From contig CAOKNO010000016.1 in assembly GCA_948470065.1 (NCBI GenBank), positions 1 to 43,073 on the forward strand: a stretch of DNA of 43,073 bases, in the 5' to 3' direction. Positions 14,852-22,212 of this stretch are shown piece by piece. The DNA is from an uncultured Eubacterium sp. (GTDB lineage Bacteria > Bacillota > Clostridia > Lachnospirales > Lachnospiraceae). Numbering within the stretch: the stretch's first letter is position 1; every line of letters starts with the position of its first letter. Made by a program: the position numbers and the translations under genes. The notes below the pieces were generated by a model, which searched no databases, was not told the DNA's origin, and worked only from the letters and a program-made list of their open reading frames with translations.

Positions 14852-15963
14852 GGACGTCTTACCGGGAAGATGATGTGGTATTCCTTCTAAAGGATATCAC
14901 GGGGATGGTAGAGCCGCAGCCGACCGAAGAACGTGAGAAGCTGATTCAGGCTGGGCGGCATTACTGTGAAATGCTGCCGATCGAATACACGCCAAGCGAG
15001 GCGTATATGGAGGCTTACCAGGAAGCATTGGAAAATTATGCCGCGCCGACGGCTTTGGCAATCGGCGTTTTGGCGGATAAGATTGTAGCCCAAAAGGGAA
15101 GCCGTATCGTGCTTGTGTCCTTGGCGCGGGCAGGTACGCCGATTGGGATACTGCTGAAGCGGTATATCTGGAAAAACTATCGCATTGCCGTAAAGCATTA
15201 TTCCATTTCTATTATCCGCGGAAAAGGGATTGATCGGAATGCCATGAAGTTTCTGTTAGAGCGCCATCTGGCAGAGGAACTGCTTTTTGTGGACGGATGG
15301 ATTGGCAAGGGCGCGATTTTAAAAGAACTGCGTAAGGAGATTGCAGCATTCCCCGGCGTGTCGGATGAGATTGCCGTTGTGGCGGATCCGGCAAAGGTGA
15401 CAAAGCTGTGCGGCACGCATGAAGATATCCTGATTCCCAGTTCCTGCCTGAACAGTACCGTATCCGGGCTGGTCAGCAGGACGTTTCTGCGGGACGATAT
15501 CATTGGGGAGCAGGATTTCCATGGGGCGGTATATTATGGGGATCTAAAGGATGTGGATCTGTCGTATGGGTTTATCGCTGCAATTGAAAAGGAATTTCCA
15601 TTGCCCTCAAAAGGCTCCTTACAAGAGAAGCAGGCAAACGCTGGGCGCGCGCCCAGGGAAGCCGCGGCGGCAAATCCTGCAGGGCTGCGGGAGCGCCCGC
15701 GGGATGGGCTAGAAGAAGCGGTGCAGATCGCGGACAGATTCGGTGTGTCAGATCTTAATTTTATCAAGCCAGGCATTGGCGAAACCACGCGGGTGCTGCT
15801 GCGGCGCGTGCCATGGAAAATCCTGGTGAGCAGCCGCTTAAAAGGCGACAAGGCGTTGGCGCATATTGTGAAGCTTGCCCAGGAAAAGGGAGTCCCAATT
15901 GAATACTATCCATTGTACCATTATAAATCCTGTGGGATCATCCGGCAAATGGCAGACCTCTAA
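14848..15963 (+). CDS. StiP-family PRTase-like protein with PELOTA domain
   Basis: The 371-aa protein starts at ATG 14848 inside the upstream stop (ATGA), with AGGAGGGGG at 14832-14840. The first 260 residues match the StiP family, once called a cysteine protease and later seen as PRTase-related: VSLARAGTPIG (90-100), KHYSISIIRGKGID and LFVDGWIGKGA (147-156). After a low-complexity linker (about 262-290) comes a PELOTA-like RNA-binding domain (about 295-371, ADRFGVSDLNFI to SCGIIRQM). This is the second enzyme of the Ter-associated module, often fused or adjacent to the PRTase-TRSP protein. It probably acts in the same cytoplasmic pathway. Reaction unknown. Confidence 0.82.
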   Translation: MRTSYREDDVVFLLKDITGMVEPQPTEEREKLIQAGRHYCEMLPIEYTPSEAYMEAYQEALENYAAPTALAIGVLADKIVAQKGSRIVLVSLARAGTPIGILLKRYIWKNYRIAVKHYSISIIRGKGIDRNAMKFLLERHLAEELLFVDGWIGKGAILKELRKEIAAFPGVSDEIAVVADPAKVTKLCGTHEDILIPSSCLNSTVSGLVSRTFLRDDIIGEQDFHGAVYYGDLKDVDLSYGFIAAIEKEFPLPSKGSLQEKQANAGRAPREAAAANPAGLRERPRDGLEEAVQIADRFGVSDLNFIKPGIGETTRVLLRRVPWKILVSSRLKGDKALAHIVKLAQEKGVPIEYYPLYHYKSCGIIRQMADL

Positions 15964-16004
15964 GCGCAGCTTCACTGTGGGCTGGCCAGATGTGCTTCTG
16001 CCTG

Positions 16005-16062
16005 CGTCGGGTTGCTTTTGCAACAGGATCCCATCTGGCTTTTGCTTAAGCCAAGATGGGAT
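16005..16062. terminator. Convergent terminator region with a repeat relic
   Basis: GTTGC-tttt-GCAAC (16011-16024) is like the core of the 65-base repeats, on the other strand. ATCCCATCTGGCTT (16028-16041) pairs with AAGCCAAGATGGGAT (16048-16062, one bulge) and stands between the convergent StiP and lyase genes. No long T run is present. Confidence 0.5.
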
Positions 16063-16069
16063 GCGCATG

Positions 16070-17029
16070 TTACTTTAGCCCATAAGCCTTTGCGAGCAGT
16101 AATGTCCGCAGCGCCCAGTTATAATGTGTCTTGTACTCATTCATCCGCTCTTTTACGACGCTCCCTGCGACCAGAGAAGGGGCGGATGCGTCCCAGTCTA
16201 AAATGGACGCTGCATCGTTATAGTCTTTTAACGTGACCTTGTAGGCTTCGTTAACGAGTGCGATTTGCTTTGGATGGATCACGGTCTTTCCAATAAAACC
16301 GCAGAGTTTATCATCGTTCAATTCTTTTGCAAGGCCAAGATCCCAATCCTTTCCATCGTAGTATTCCCAGACAGGGCCAGATACGACGTAATCTGCGCCA
16401 AATACCGTTACAATATCAGAGAGGATATGCGCGACGGGGCGTATTTTGTGGATGGATTCATCACTGTGCCGACGGAAGCCGAACACATGGCACAAATCAT
16501 TTCCGCCAACCCGGATATTTAGCACAAGATCCTGGATTGCGTCTAATTTTGCTTTCAGTTCATATAAAATGGAATACCGCTCCTTCAGGTTTACCAGGGT
16601 AGGGCTTTCAAAAATCGGCATCATGTAGATTGGATGATCTGAGCCTTTGTTGGCTTCCTGGATGGCATGGAGGTAGGTATCGGCGTTTTCTTGGGAAAAT
16701 TTGGGGATAATAAACCCAGTAATCAGCCCAGATGCGTTGCCAAACCGGGAAAGCAGGTTTGAGATCTGCGCCGCATTCCGTACACGGATAAATACCTTGG
16801 GCATAAAAAACCGTTTGCTGTCCTTTTTGGCGTAGATGGACTGGATCGAATGCACGAGTTTCTCTTCTGCTTCTTTTACGCTGCCATCTTGTATGGTATC
16901 TTCTAAACATAAGGCCAGAGAGAACTTCCGGCCAAAGCGTTCGTTTGTAATGGAAGTTGCAATTGTGCCATTGTTGGCCGGGCAGTAAAGCAACGCCCCA
17001 ACGCTGTAGGCAAGTGGAAAATCATTCAT
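16070..17029 (-). CDS. HpcH/citrate-lyase-type C-C bond lyase of the Ter-associated module
   Basis: The 319-aa TIM-barrel protein has SLALCLEDTIQDG (metal-binding Glu), MMPIFESPTLVN, NIRVGGNDLC and GKTVIHPKQI, in the order expected for the CitE/HpcH superfamily. The C-C_Bond_Lyase subfamily is found with PRTase-TRSP and StiP genes in Ter-type loci. It would cleave or join an acid side chain on the predicted nucleoside-like product. Unlike most such loci, the gene is on the opposite strand and converges with the StiP gene. It has its own promoter (TTGCCT-17-TATACT, 17105-17077). Family call firm, substrate unknown. Confidence 0.85.
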   Translation of the reverse strand: MNDFPLAYSVGALLYCPANNGTIATSITNERFGRKFSLALCLEDTIQDGSVKEAEEKLVHSIQSIYAKKDSKRFFMPKVFIRVRNAAQISNLLSRFGNASGLITGFIIPKFSQENADTYLHAIQEANKGSDHPIYMMPIFESPTLVNLKERYSILYELKAKLDAIQDLVLNIRVGGNDLCHVFGFRRHSDESIHKIRPVAHILSDIVTVFGADYVVSGPVWEYYDGKDWDLGLAKELNDDKLCGFIGKTVIHPKQIALVNEAYKVTLKDYNDAASILDWDASAPSLVAGSVVKERMNEYKTHYNWALRTLLLAKAYGLK

Positions 17030-17076
17030 AATTATGCCGCTCCTATTCTGTTCTCAATCGTTGTAACACATAGGGT

Positions 17077-17105
17077 AGTATACGCCTTGGAAGGGGAAAA
17101 GGCAA
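17077..17105 (-). promoter_or_regulatory. Promoter of the lyase gene
   Basis: On the minus strand TTGCCT (17105-17100), a 17-bp spacer and TATACT (17082-17077) stand 48 bases before the ATG at 17029. Confidence 0.6.
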
Positions 17106-17117
17106 GCGAATATCTCC

Positions 17118-17146
17118 TTGAAGTCGTACGGTTTCTATGATATTTT
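17118..17146 (+). promoter_or_regulatory. Promoter of the YceG-protease gene
   Basis: TTGAAG (17118-17123), a 17-bp spacer and TATTTT (17141-17146) point away from the lyase promoter. The two lie 12 bases apart, so one regulator could control both. Confidence 0.5.
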
Positions 17147-17196
17147 AATCTTATGGGATAGGGATTAAGAATACATAAGGAAAAAGGTGGGTTTTT

Positions 17197-18690
17197 ATGC
17201 AAAGAGATTTTAATGTTATTCACAACAGGGTAAGCATTTCCTCTATCGAGGAATTTATGGATAAAAACGGAAGCTGGGATGGCCGGAAAAGGGACGTCTT
17301 TTTTTCCAGGATGATTGGGATGGATGGGAAGAAACAGGCAGAAACGGAACGTATGGATCAGGTGTTGGCTTCTAGGATGAAGGAAGGAAGAGGATTCTAT
17401 TGCAGGAAAAATGCGTTGCCCAGGTTGTCTGATGCAGAAGACGCCGCGTTTTATTCCCATTGTTATGAGGACTGGATCCGCGGTGGGAAACAACGGATTG
17501 GGACAAGAGTAATTGCCACAGACAAGCAGCTTGCGGAAATCCTAGGAAAGGCGTGTGGGGAAGCCTTGGATCGGATGGGGAAGGGAAAGGCTGGGCTGAG
17601 CAGTTCCATTGAGAAAAATTTTGTTGTAAAGCTGTTGTTTTGGCTGGATGCTACTGTACCAGAGGCTTTGCAGAACTGGGAGCCAGGGGGCTTACGGAAA
17701 GCCGTGTTTGGCAATATTTCCAGGAAGCAGGAGTATCTGTTCTGCTATTTGCTGACCTTGCTGGGCTTTGACGTCCTCTTATTACAGGCAAGCCAGGATA
17801 TTGACGCGGAATCTGAAGGGCTTGGGTTGTCGAAGAAGATGGGGCAGGGACGCCTTGGGCAGTTTTCGCTGCCGGAGTTCCCGGGAGCCATAAGCCAAAG
17901 CCGCACGCCAGCCGTTGTAAATATCCGGATTCCAGAACGGGATCGGCGTACAGAAGAAATGATGCGGCAGGCTAAAGGCCGTACTGGCACAGGGGCGGGG
18001 AAGCGTACCGCGGCGCCCGTCCAGACAGGGGGAGCGCCAAGGGCTGGAATGCCATCGAACAGGATCGTGTTGCCGCCAAGGGCTGCAGGGCGGAGGACAG
18101 ATGTGGGGCGGCAGAGAAGGGAACTGAATTATGAGGAACTGGCTATGCTGGCGTCTTCGGTGGTTCTGATCCTAATCCATGACACGCATGGGAAGACGGT
18201 TGGCAGCGGTTCTGGCATTATGATTGGGCGCGAGGGGTTTATCCTTACAAACAGCCATGTTGCCTGCGGCGGGAGTTCTTATTCCGTACGGATTGAAGAC
18301 GACGATCAGGTCTATCAGACAGACGAGATGATCAAATACAATTCGGTGTTGGATCTTGCCGTAATCCGGATCCAGCGGAAATTAAACCCAATCCCCATTT
18401 ACCATGGCAGCCAAAAGCTGGTGCGCGGGCAGAAGGTAGTGGCGATTGGAAGCCCGCTGGGCTTGTTTAATTCGGTATCAGACGGGATTATATCAGGGTT
18501 CCGTGTGATTGACAACGTAGATATGATCCAATTTACGGCGCCGATTTCCCACGGCAGTTCCGGCGGGGCGGTCTTAAATATGTACGGCGAGGTAATCGGG
18601 ATCAGCACGGCTGGCATTGACAGCGGCCAGAACATCAATCTTGCAATCGGATATGAGTACATACAGACTTTTGTACAAGGATTCCAATAA
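17197..18690 (+). CDS. YceG-like domain fused to a trypsin-like serine protease
   Basis: The 497-aa protein has two parts. Residues about 1-215 resemble the YceG family of Ter loci: NFVVKLLFWLDATVPEAL, then AVFGNISRKQEYLFCYLL and GFDVLLL follow the YceG pattern. A proline/arginine-rich linker (about 230-310) leads to a trypsin-like domain (about 320-495) with H354 in TNSHVA, D386 in VLDLAVI and S455 in HGSSGGA, so the triad is complete. There is no signal peptide and no PDZ domain, so it should act in the cytoplasm. It is divergent from the lyase gene. YceG proteins normally are stand-alone members of Ter clusters; the fusion suggests that proteolysis is tied to that pathway. Confidence 0.75.
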   Translation: MQRDFNVIHNRVSISSIEEFMDKNGSWDGRKRDVFFSRMIGMDGKKQAETERMDQVLASRMKEGRGFYCRKNALPRLSDAEDAAFYSHCYEDWIRGGKQRIGTRVIATDKQLAEILGKACGEALDRMGKGKAGLSSSIEKNFVVKLLFWLDATVPEALQNWEPGGLRKAVFGNISRKQEYLFCYLLTLLGFDVLLLQASQDIDAESEGLGLSKKMGQGRLGQFSLPEFPGAISQSRTPAVVNIRIPERDRRTEEMMRQAKGRTGTGAGKRTAAPVQTGGAPRAGMPSNRIVLPPRAAGRRTDVGRQRRELNYEELAMLASSVVLILIHDTHGKTVGSGSGIMIGREGFILTNSHVACGGSSYSVRIEDDDQVYQTDEMIKYNSVLDLAVIRIQRKLNPIPIYHGSQKLVRGQKVVAIGSPLGLFNSVSDGIISGFRVIDNVDMIQFTAPISHGSSGGAVLNMYGEVIGISTAGIDSGQNINLAIGYEYIQTFVQGFQ

Positions 18691-18729
18691 ATGTTACTCT
18701 GTAGGAGTAATATATAATAGAAGAAACCC

Positions 18730-18758
18730 TTGACTTTATCGTGCTAACTTGTTAGTAT
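18730..18758 (+). promoter_or_regulatory. ABC transporter promoter with palindromic operator
   Basis: TTGACT (18730-18735), a 17-bp spacer and TAGTAT (18753-18758). The perfect palindrome CTAAC-TT-GTTAG (18744-18755) overlaps the spacer and -10, a typical position for a repressor site. Confidence 0.6.
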
Positions 18759-18817
18759 AGTGATGTGGCAATGTAAATAAAAATAAAACGGACAAAAGGA
18801 AAGGGTGGATACCTATT

Positions 18818-19639
18818 ATGAAGAAAACATGGAAACAGATTCTTGTACTTATGCTTGCGTTGGCTCTGGCGTTGTGTACGGCAGCCTGCGGCAATGATAA
18901 GGGCGCGCAGCAGGCTTCTAGCGGCTCTGGCAGCAGCGATTTGGAATACGTAAAGGACAAGGGGACGTTAGTCGTAGGCATTACGGATTTCGAGCCGATG
19001 GATTACAAGGATGAAGGCGGCGAATGGATTGGGTTTGATGCAGATATGGCGAAAGCGTTTGCCAAAAGCATTGGCGTAACGGCTGAATTTGTAGAAATTG
19101 AATGGGATAATAAGATTATGGAGCTGGATGGGAAGACGATTGACTGCGTATGGAACGGTATGACGTTGACCGATGAAGTGACAAGCGCTATGTCATGCTC
19201 GAACGCATACTGCAACAATGCCCAGGTGGTGGTTGTCCCGGTAGACAAGGCAGGGCAGTACCAGGATATCGACAGCTTATCCGGCCTGACCTTTGCCGTA
19301 GAGGCGGGGAGCGCCGGGGAAAAGGAAGTGAGCGCCCTGAGCCTGGAATATACCGCGGTAAAAGACCAGGCGAACGCGTTAATGGAAGTCGCCGCCGGGA
19401 CTTCAGACGCTGCGGCAATTGATTCTCTGATGGCAGCCGCTATGGTAGGGGAGGGGACAAGCTATGAGAACCTGACCTATACCGTAGGCTTAAACAGCGA
19501 AGAGTACGGCGTAGGGTTCCGCAAGGGATCCGATCTAACCAAGGCGCTGAATGATTTCTTTAAAACCAGCTATGACGATGGGAGCATGAAGGAGACGGCA
19601 GAGACGTACGGTGTGCAGGCAGCTTTGATTGCACAGTAA
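18818..19639 (+). CDS. Amino acid ABC transporter substrate-binding lipoprotein
   Basis: The 273-aa protein begins with a lipoprotein signal: KK, a hydrophobic helix of Leu/Ala, then lipobox T-A-A-C with Cys24 as the lipidated residue. A Ser/Gly linker follows, then a family 3 solute-binding domain: DKGTLVVGITDFEPMDYKDE, IGFDADMAKAF and VEIEWDNKIMELD. The C-terminal GVGFRKGSDLTKALNDFF is typical of polar amino acid or cystine binding proteins. It captures the substrate outside the cell for the permease and ATPase encoded next. ATG 18818 has AAAGGGTGG upstream. A palindrome in its promoter suggests repression. The exact amino acid is not deducible. Confidence 0.92.
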   Translation: MKKTWKQILVLMLALALALCTAACGNDKGAQQASSGSGSSDLEYVKDKGTLVVGITDFEPMDYKDEGGEWIGFDADMAKAFAKSIGVTAEFVEIEWDNKIMELDGKTIDCVWNGMTLTDEVTSAMSCSNAYCNNAQVVVVPVDKAGQYQDIDSLSGLTFAVEAGSAGEKEVSALSLEYTAVKDQANALMEVAAGTSDAAAIDSLMAAAMVGEGTSYENLTYTVGLNSEEYGVGFRKGSDLTKALNDFFKTSYDDGSMKETAETYGVQAALIAQ

Positions 19640-19650
19640 TGGAGGATGCC

Positions 19651-20337
19651 ATGGAACAGATACTAGAACAGCTCCCGATTGTCCTGAAAGCATTGAACGT
19701 TGGCTTTCTACAGACATTGAAGCTTTTTTTTGTGACGCTGCTTGGCGCGTTCCCATTGGGGCTTGCGATCGCCTTTGGAACCATGTCGCGTTTTCGGCCA
19801 TTGAGTTATTTTTCAAAGATTATTGTCTGGATTATCCGGGGCACCCCGTTGATGATCCAGCTTCTGATCATTTATTATTTCCCAGGGCTGGTGCTACATA
19901 ATCCCATCTGGGGCAGCGGGGAAACCGGACGTTTTTTTGCGGCGTCCGTGTCCTTTATCTTGAATTATGCTTGTTATTTTTCGGAGATCTACCGGGGCGG
20001 GATCCAGGGCGTCCCAGCGGGGCAGAAGGAAGCAGGGCTTGTGCTGGGTATGACGAAGGTGCAGATTTTCTATAAAATAACATTGCTCCAAATGATTAAG
20101 CGTATTGTGCCGCCAATGTCAAACGAGATTATTACACTGGTCAAGGATACGTCTCTAGCCCGTATTATTGCGCTTCAGGAAGTGATCTGGGCAGGACAGG
20201 CGTTTATGAAAGGATCGCAAGGCATATCCGGCGCAATCTGGCCTTTGTTTTTTACGGCCGTTTATTACCTGGTGTTCAATGGCATCCTGACTGTCTTGTT
20301 GGGGCAGTTAGAGAAAAAACTGGATTATTTTAAGTAG
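19651..20337 (+). CDS. Amino acid ABC transporter permease
   Basis: The 228-aa permease of the HisMQ type has about five transmembrane helices. WIIRGTPLMIQLLIIYY and SEIYRGGIQGVPAGQKEAGLVLG (the EAA loop that docks the ATPase) are diagnostic. An ATG at 19639 overlaps the upstream stop, but ATG 19651 is 5 bases after GGAGG (19641-19645) and is the better start. Single permease subunits of this kind form homodimers. It imports a polar amino acid with the binding protein before it and the ATPase after it. Confidence 0.92.
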   Translation: MEQILEQLPIVLKALNVGFLQTLKLFFVTLLGAFPLGLAIAFGTMSRFRPLSYFSKIIVWIIRGTPLMIQLLIIYYFPGLVLHNPIWGSGETGRFFAASVSFILNYACYFSEIYRGGIQGVPAGQKEAGLVLGMTKVQIFYKITLLQMIKRIVPPMSNEIITLVKDTSLARIIALQEVIWAGQAFMKGSQGISGAIWPLFFTAVYYLVFNGILTVLLGQLEKKLDYFK

Positions 20338-20349
20338 GGAGGAGCGCAT

Positions 20350-21135
20350 ATGCCGATTTTGGAAGTAGAACATATCCGTAAATACTTTGAACATACCGAA
20401 GTGCTGAAGGACATCAGCTTTTCCCTGGAAAAAGGACAGGTCGTGTCCATTATAGGTTCTTCCGGGAGCGGGAAGACGACGCTTTTGCGCTGCCTGAATT
20501 TCCTGGAACGGCCCGATCAGGGCGTGATTCGCGTGAACGGGGAAACCTTGTTTGATGCCAAGGATCCAAAGACCCAGCAGGAATCTGAGATCCGTAAGAA
20601 ACGCCTGCACTTTGGGATGGTATTCCAGTCGTTCCATTTGTTCCCACAATATACGGCGTTACAAAACGTGATGCTTGCCAAAGAACTGCTTGCCAAGGAG
20701 GAGTCGGGATATAAGGCAAATAAGCGGGAGATCCAGGTACAGATAGAAACGCAGGCAAAGGAACTCTTAGACCAGATGGGGCTGGCTGATCGTATGGGCA
20801 ATTACCCGCATCAGTTGTCTGGCGGGCAATGCCAGCGTGTTGCGATTGCACGTGCGCTGGCGCTCCAGCCTGACATCCTCTGTTTTGATGAACCGACCTC
20901 TGCGTTGGATCCAGAATTGACCGGGGAAGTCCTTAAGGTAATGAAGGAACTGGCTAGGCAGAATACTACGATGGTGATTGTCACGCATGAAATGGCGTTT
21001 GCCAAGGACGTGGCAAACCATATAATATTTATGGACGACGGGCATGTATTAGAAGAAGGGACGCCCGTGCAGGTATTTGAACATCCCAAAGAGGAACGGA
21101 CGAAGCAGTTCCTAGCCCGGTTTACGCAGGGGTGA
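20350..21135 (+). CDS. Amino acid ABC transporter ATP-binding protein (GlnQ-like)
   Basis: The 261-aa ATPase has Walker [10 protein letters not shown] (about 36-44), Q-loop [10 protein letters not shown], signature [15 protein letters not shown], Walker [14 protein letters not shown] and the H-loop in VTHEM. An insert of about 15 residues after the Q-loop ([16 protein letters not shown]) is seen in other Clostridial members. It powers uptake with the preceding binding protein and permease, 12 bases downstream of the permease stop. No terminator is obvious after it. Confidence 0.95.
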   Translation: MPILEVEHIRKYFEHTEVLKDISFSLEKGQVVSIIGSSGSGKTTLLRCLNFLERPDQGVIRVNGETLFDAKDPKTQQESEIRKKRLHFGMVFQSFHLFPQYTALQNVMLAKELLAKEESGYKANKREIQVQIETQAKELLDQMGLADRMGNYPHQLSGGQCQRVAIARALALQPDILCFDEPTSALDPELTGEVLKVMKELARQNTTMVIVTHEMAFAKDVANHIIFMDDGHVLEEGTPVQVFEHPKEERTKQFLARFTQG

Positions 21136-21209
21136 GGGCAGTTTACCGAAAGGATTTTATCAAAGGAAGATACCATATATAAATATTTTGATGAAATAAT
21201 GTCAAAAGA

Positions 21210-21238
21210 TTGATTTTTTTGGAAATATTTGTTATAAT
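21210..21238 (+). promoter_or_regulatory. Promoter at the left border of the T7SS island
   Basis: TTGATT (21210-21215), a 17-bp spacer and TATAAT (21233-21238). It would drive the 39-aa ORF and perhaps the whole T7SS operon with a leader of about 370 bases. Confidence 0.65.
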
Positions 21239-21320
21239 CCGATTAAGGTTTTGAATCTCGTTATAATGAGTTCAGAAATGAAGGGAAGGTTTTTAGATAA
21301 GTAATGAGGGGGAAGTTCGA

Positions 21321-21440
21321 ATGCATTTTTCGATGCAGGAAATGATATTCTTTTTATCTATAATTGTCGCTATATTCAGAAATTCCCCGTCTTTTTACAA
21401 AGTAATTGATTTTGCCAGTATATTTAGCAGTGTTCTGTAG
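21321..21440 (+). CDS. Possible small hydrophobic peptide (39 aa)
   Basis: ATG 21321 follows GAGGGGGAAG and the frame runs 39 codons to TAG. The product M-H-F-S-M-Q-E-M-I-F-F-L-S-I-I-V-A-I-F has one hydrophobic segment (8-20). It lies just after a strong promoter and before the T7SS genes. It could be a leader peptide or a small membrane protein, or may not be a gene. No family is recognised. Confidence 0.35.
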   Translation: MHFSMQEMIFFLSIIVAIFRNSPSFYKVIDFASIFSSVL

Positions 21441-21618
21441 AGATTCTGCTGGTTATTCTAAATTATATTTACTGGAATTGACTTACATCAGCCTGTGCTG
21501 ATTTAAAAAATATTAGATTATGAAAGGTAAAAATTTAAATCATTCGTTTGCATATATTTGTTTCGTTAAATGGAAATTTGATTTTTAGAATAAAGTTGTA
21601 AGAAAACTATGAAGGGGA

Positions 21619-22194
21619 GTGGTTTTAATGACGCCAGAAGAGGCAGGACGGCTTTATTGTATGGAACAACGCAAATATTACGATTATTGTTACTATATCC
21701 AGTCATATCGGAATAAAATTGGAGAGTATCGTTCAGAACGTCAGAAAAAAAACGTTCTGGCTGATAACAAGAGATATGATATTCAGAAGAATCAAGAACT
21801 GGTGGAATCAATCGGTAATACCACAACAAGCCGTGATGGACTATTTTCGCATTTGACGCAGATTAATAGTAAGATAGAAGAAGCCGCAACAAACTTTAGC
21901 ACAATGGTTAGTTCAAGCACGGTGAACGCTTTTAATCTGAGTGATGCTTTCGGAGAAAATGCAACAAGCGCTAATTCTGAACTTTCAGAGGTTTTTGAAT
22001 TGCTAGAGACAGGAAGAACAACTATTTTAGGTACGATAGGAGTCTTAAATCAAGAGTTACAGGCGTTAAACGCAAGAATACAGGAGTTAGATGCTGAAAT
22101 ATATAAGGCGCAGGGCATGATTGATCAGTATCAAAGAAACAAACAGAGTTGTTTGGCTAATATGGCTTATTATAAACGCTTTATGACACCGTAG
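21619..22194 (+). CDS. Helical T7SS effector partner (LXG-associated type)
   Basis: The 191-aa protein is predicted to be almost all alpha-helical, with coiled coils at about 10-65 and 125-180 (ELQALNARIQELDAEIYKAQG). It has no signal peptide. Its place directly before a large Hint-toxin gene (18 bases) matches the small helical partners that bind the N-terminal stalk of LXG toxins and take them to the T7SS; DUF5082-type proteins hold this place in Bacillus. ATG 21619 has GAAGGGGAG upstream. The family was not recognised with certainty, so the partner role rests on position and shape. Confidence 0.6.
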   Translation: MVLMTPEEAGRLYCMEQRKYYDYCYYIQSYRNKIGEYRSERQKKNVLADNKRYDIQKNQELVESIGNTTTSRDGLFSHLTQINSKIEEAATNFSTMVSSSTVNAFNLSDAFGENATSANSELSEVFELLETGRTTILGTIGVLNQELQALNARIQELDAEIYKAQGMIDQYQRNKQSCLANMAYYKRFMTP

Positions 22195-22212
22195 GGGGAG
22201 AGGGGTGAGTAT

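Larger units (their letters stand above)
21136..21618. other. Intergenic region at the left border of the T7SS island
   Basis: This A+T-rich stretch marks a drop in G+C. It holds a good promoter at 21210-21238, a second TATAAT at 21262-21267, a possible 39-codon ORF (21321-21440), and a small hairpin ATCAGC-ctgt-GCTGAT (21487-21502). A later promoter for the 21619 gene was not clearly seen. Confidence 0.5.

Noticed and set aside
13604-15963. Ordinary pyrimidine salvage phosphoribosyltransferases
   Set aside because: The TTRSP motif, StiP-like second protein, PELOTA domain and HpcH-like neighbour fit the Ter-associated module instead.
17197-18690. Secreted HtrA/DegP protease
   Set aside because: There is no signal peptide or transmembrane anchor and no PDZ domain; the N-terminal 215 residues are YceG-like.
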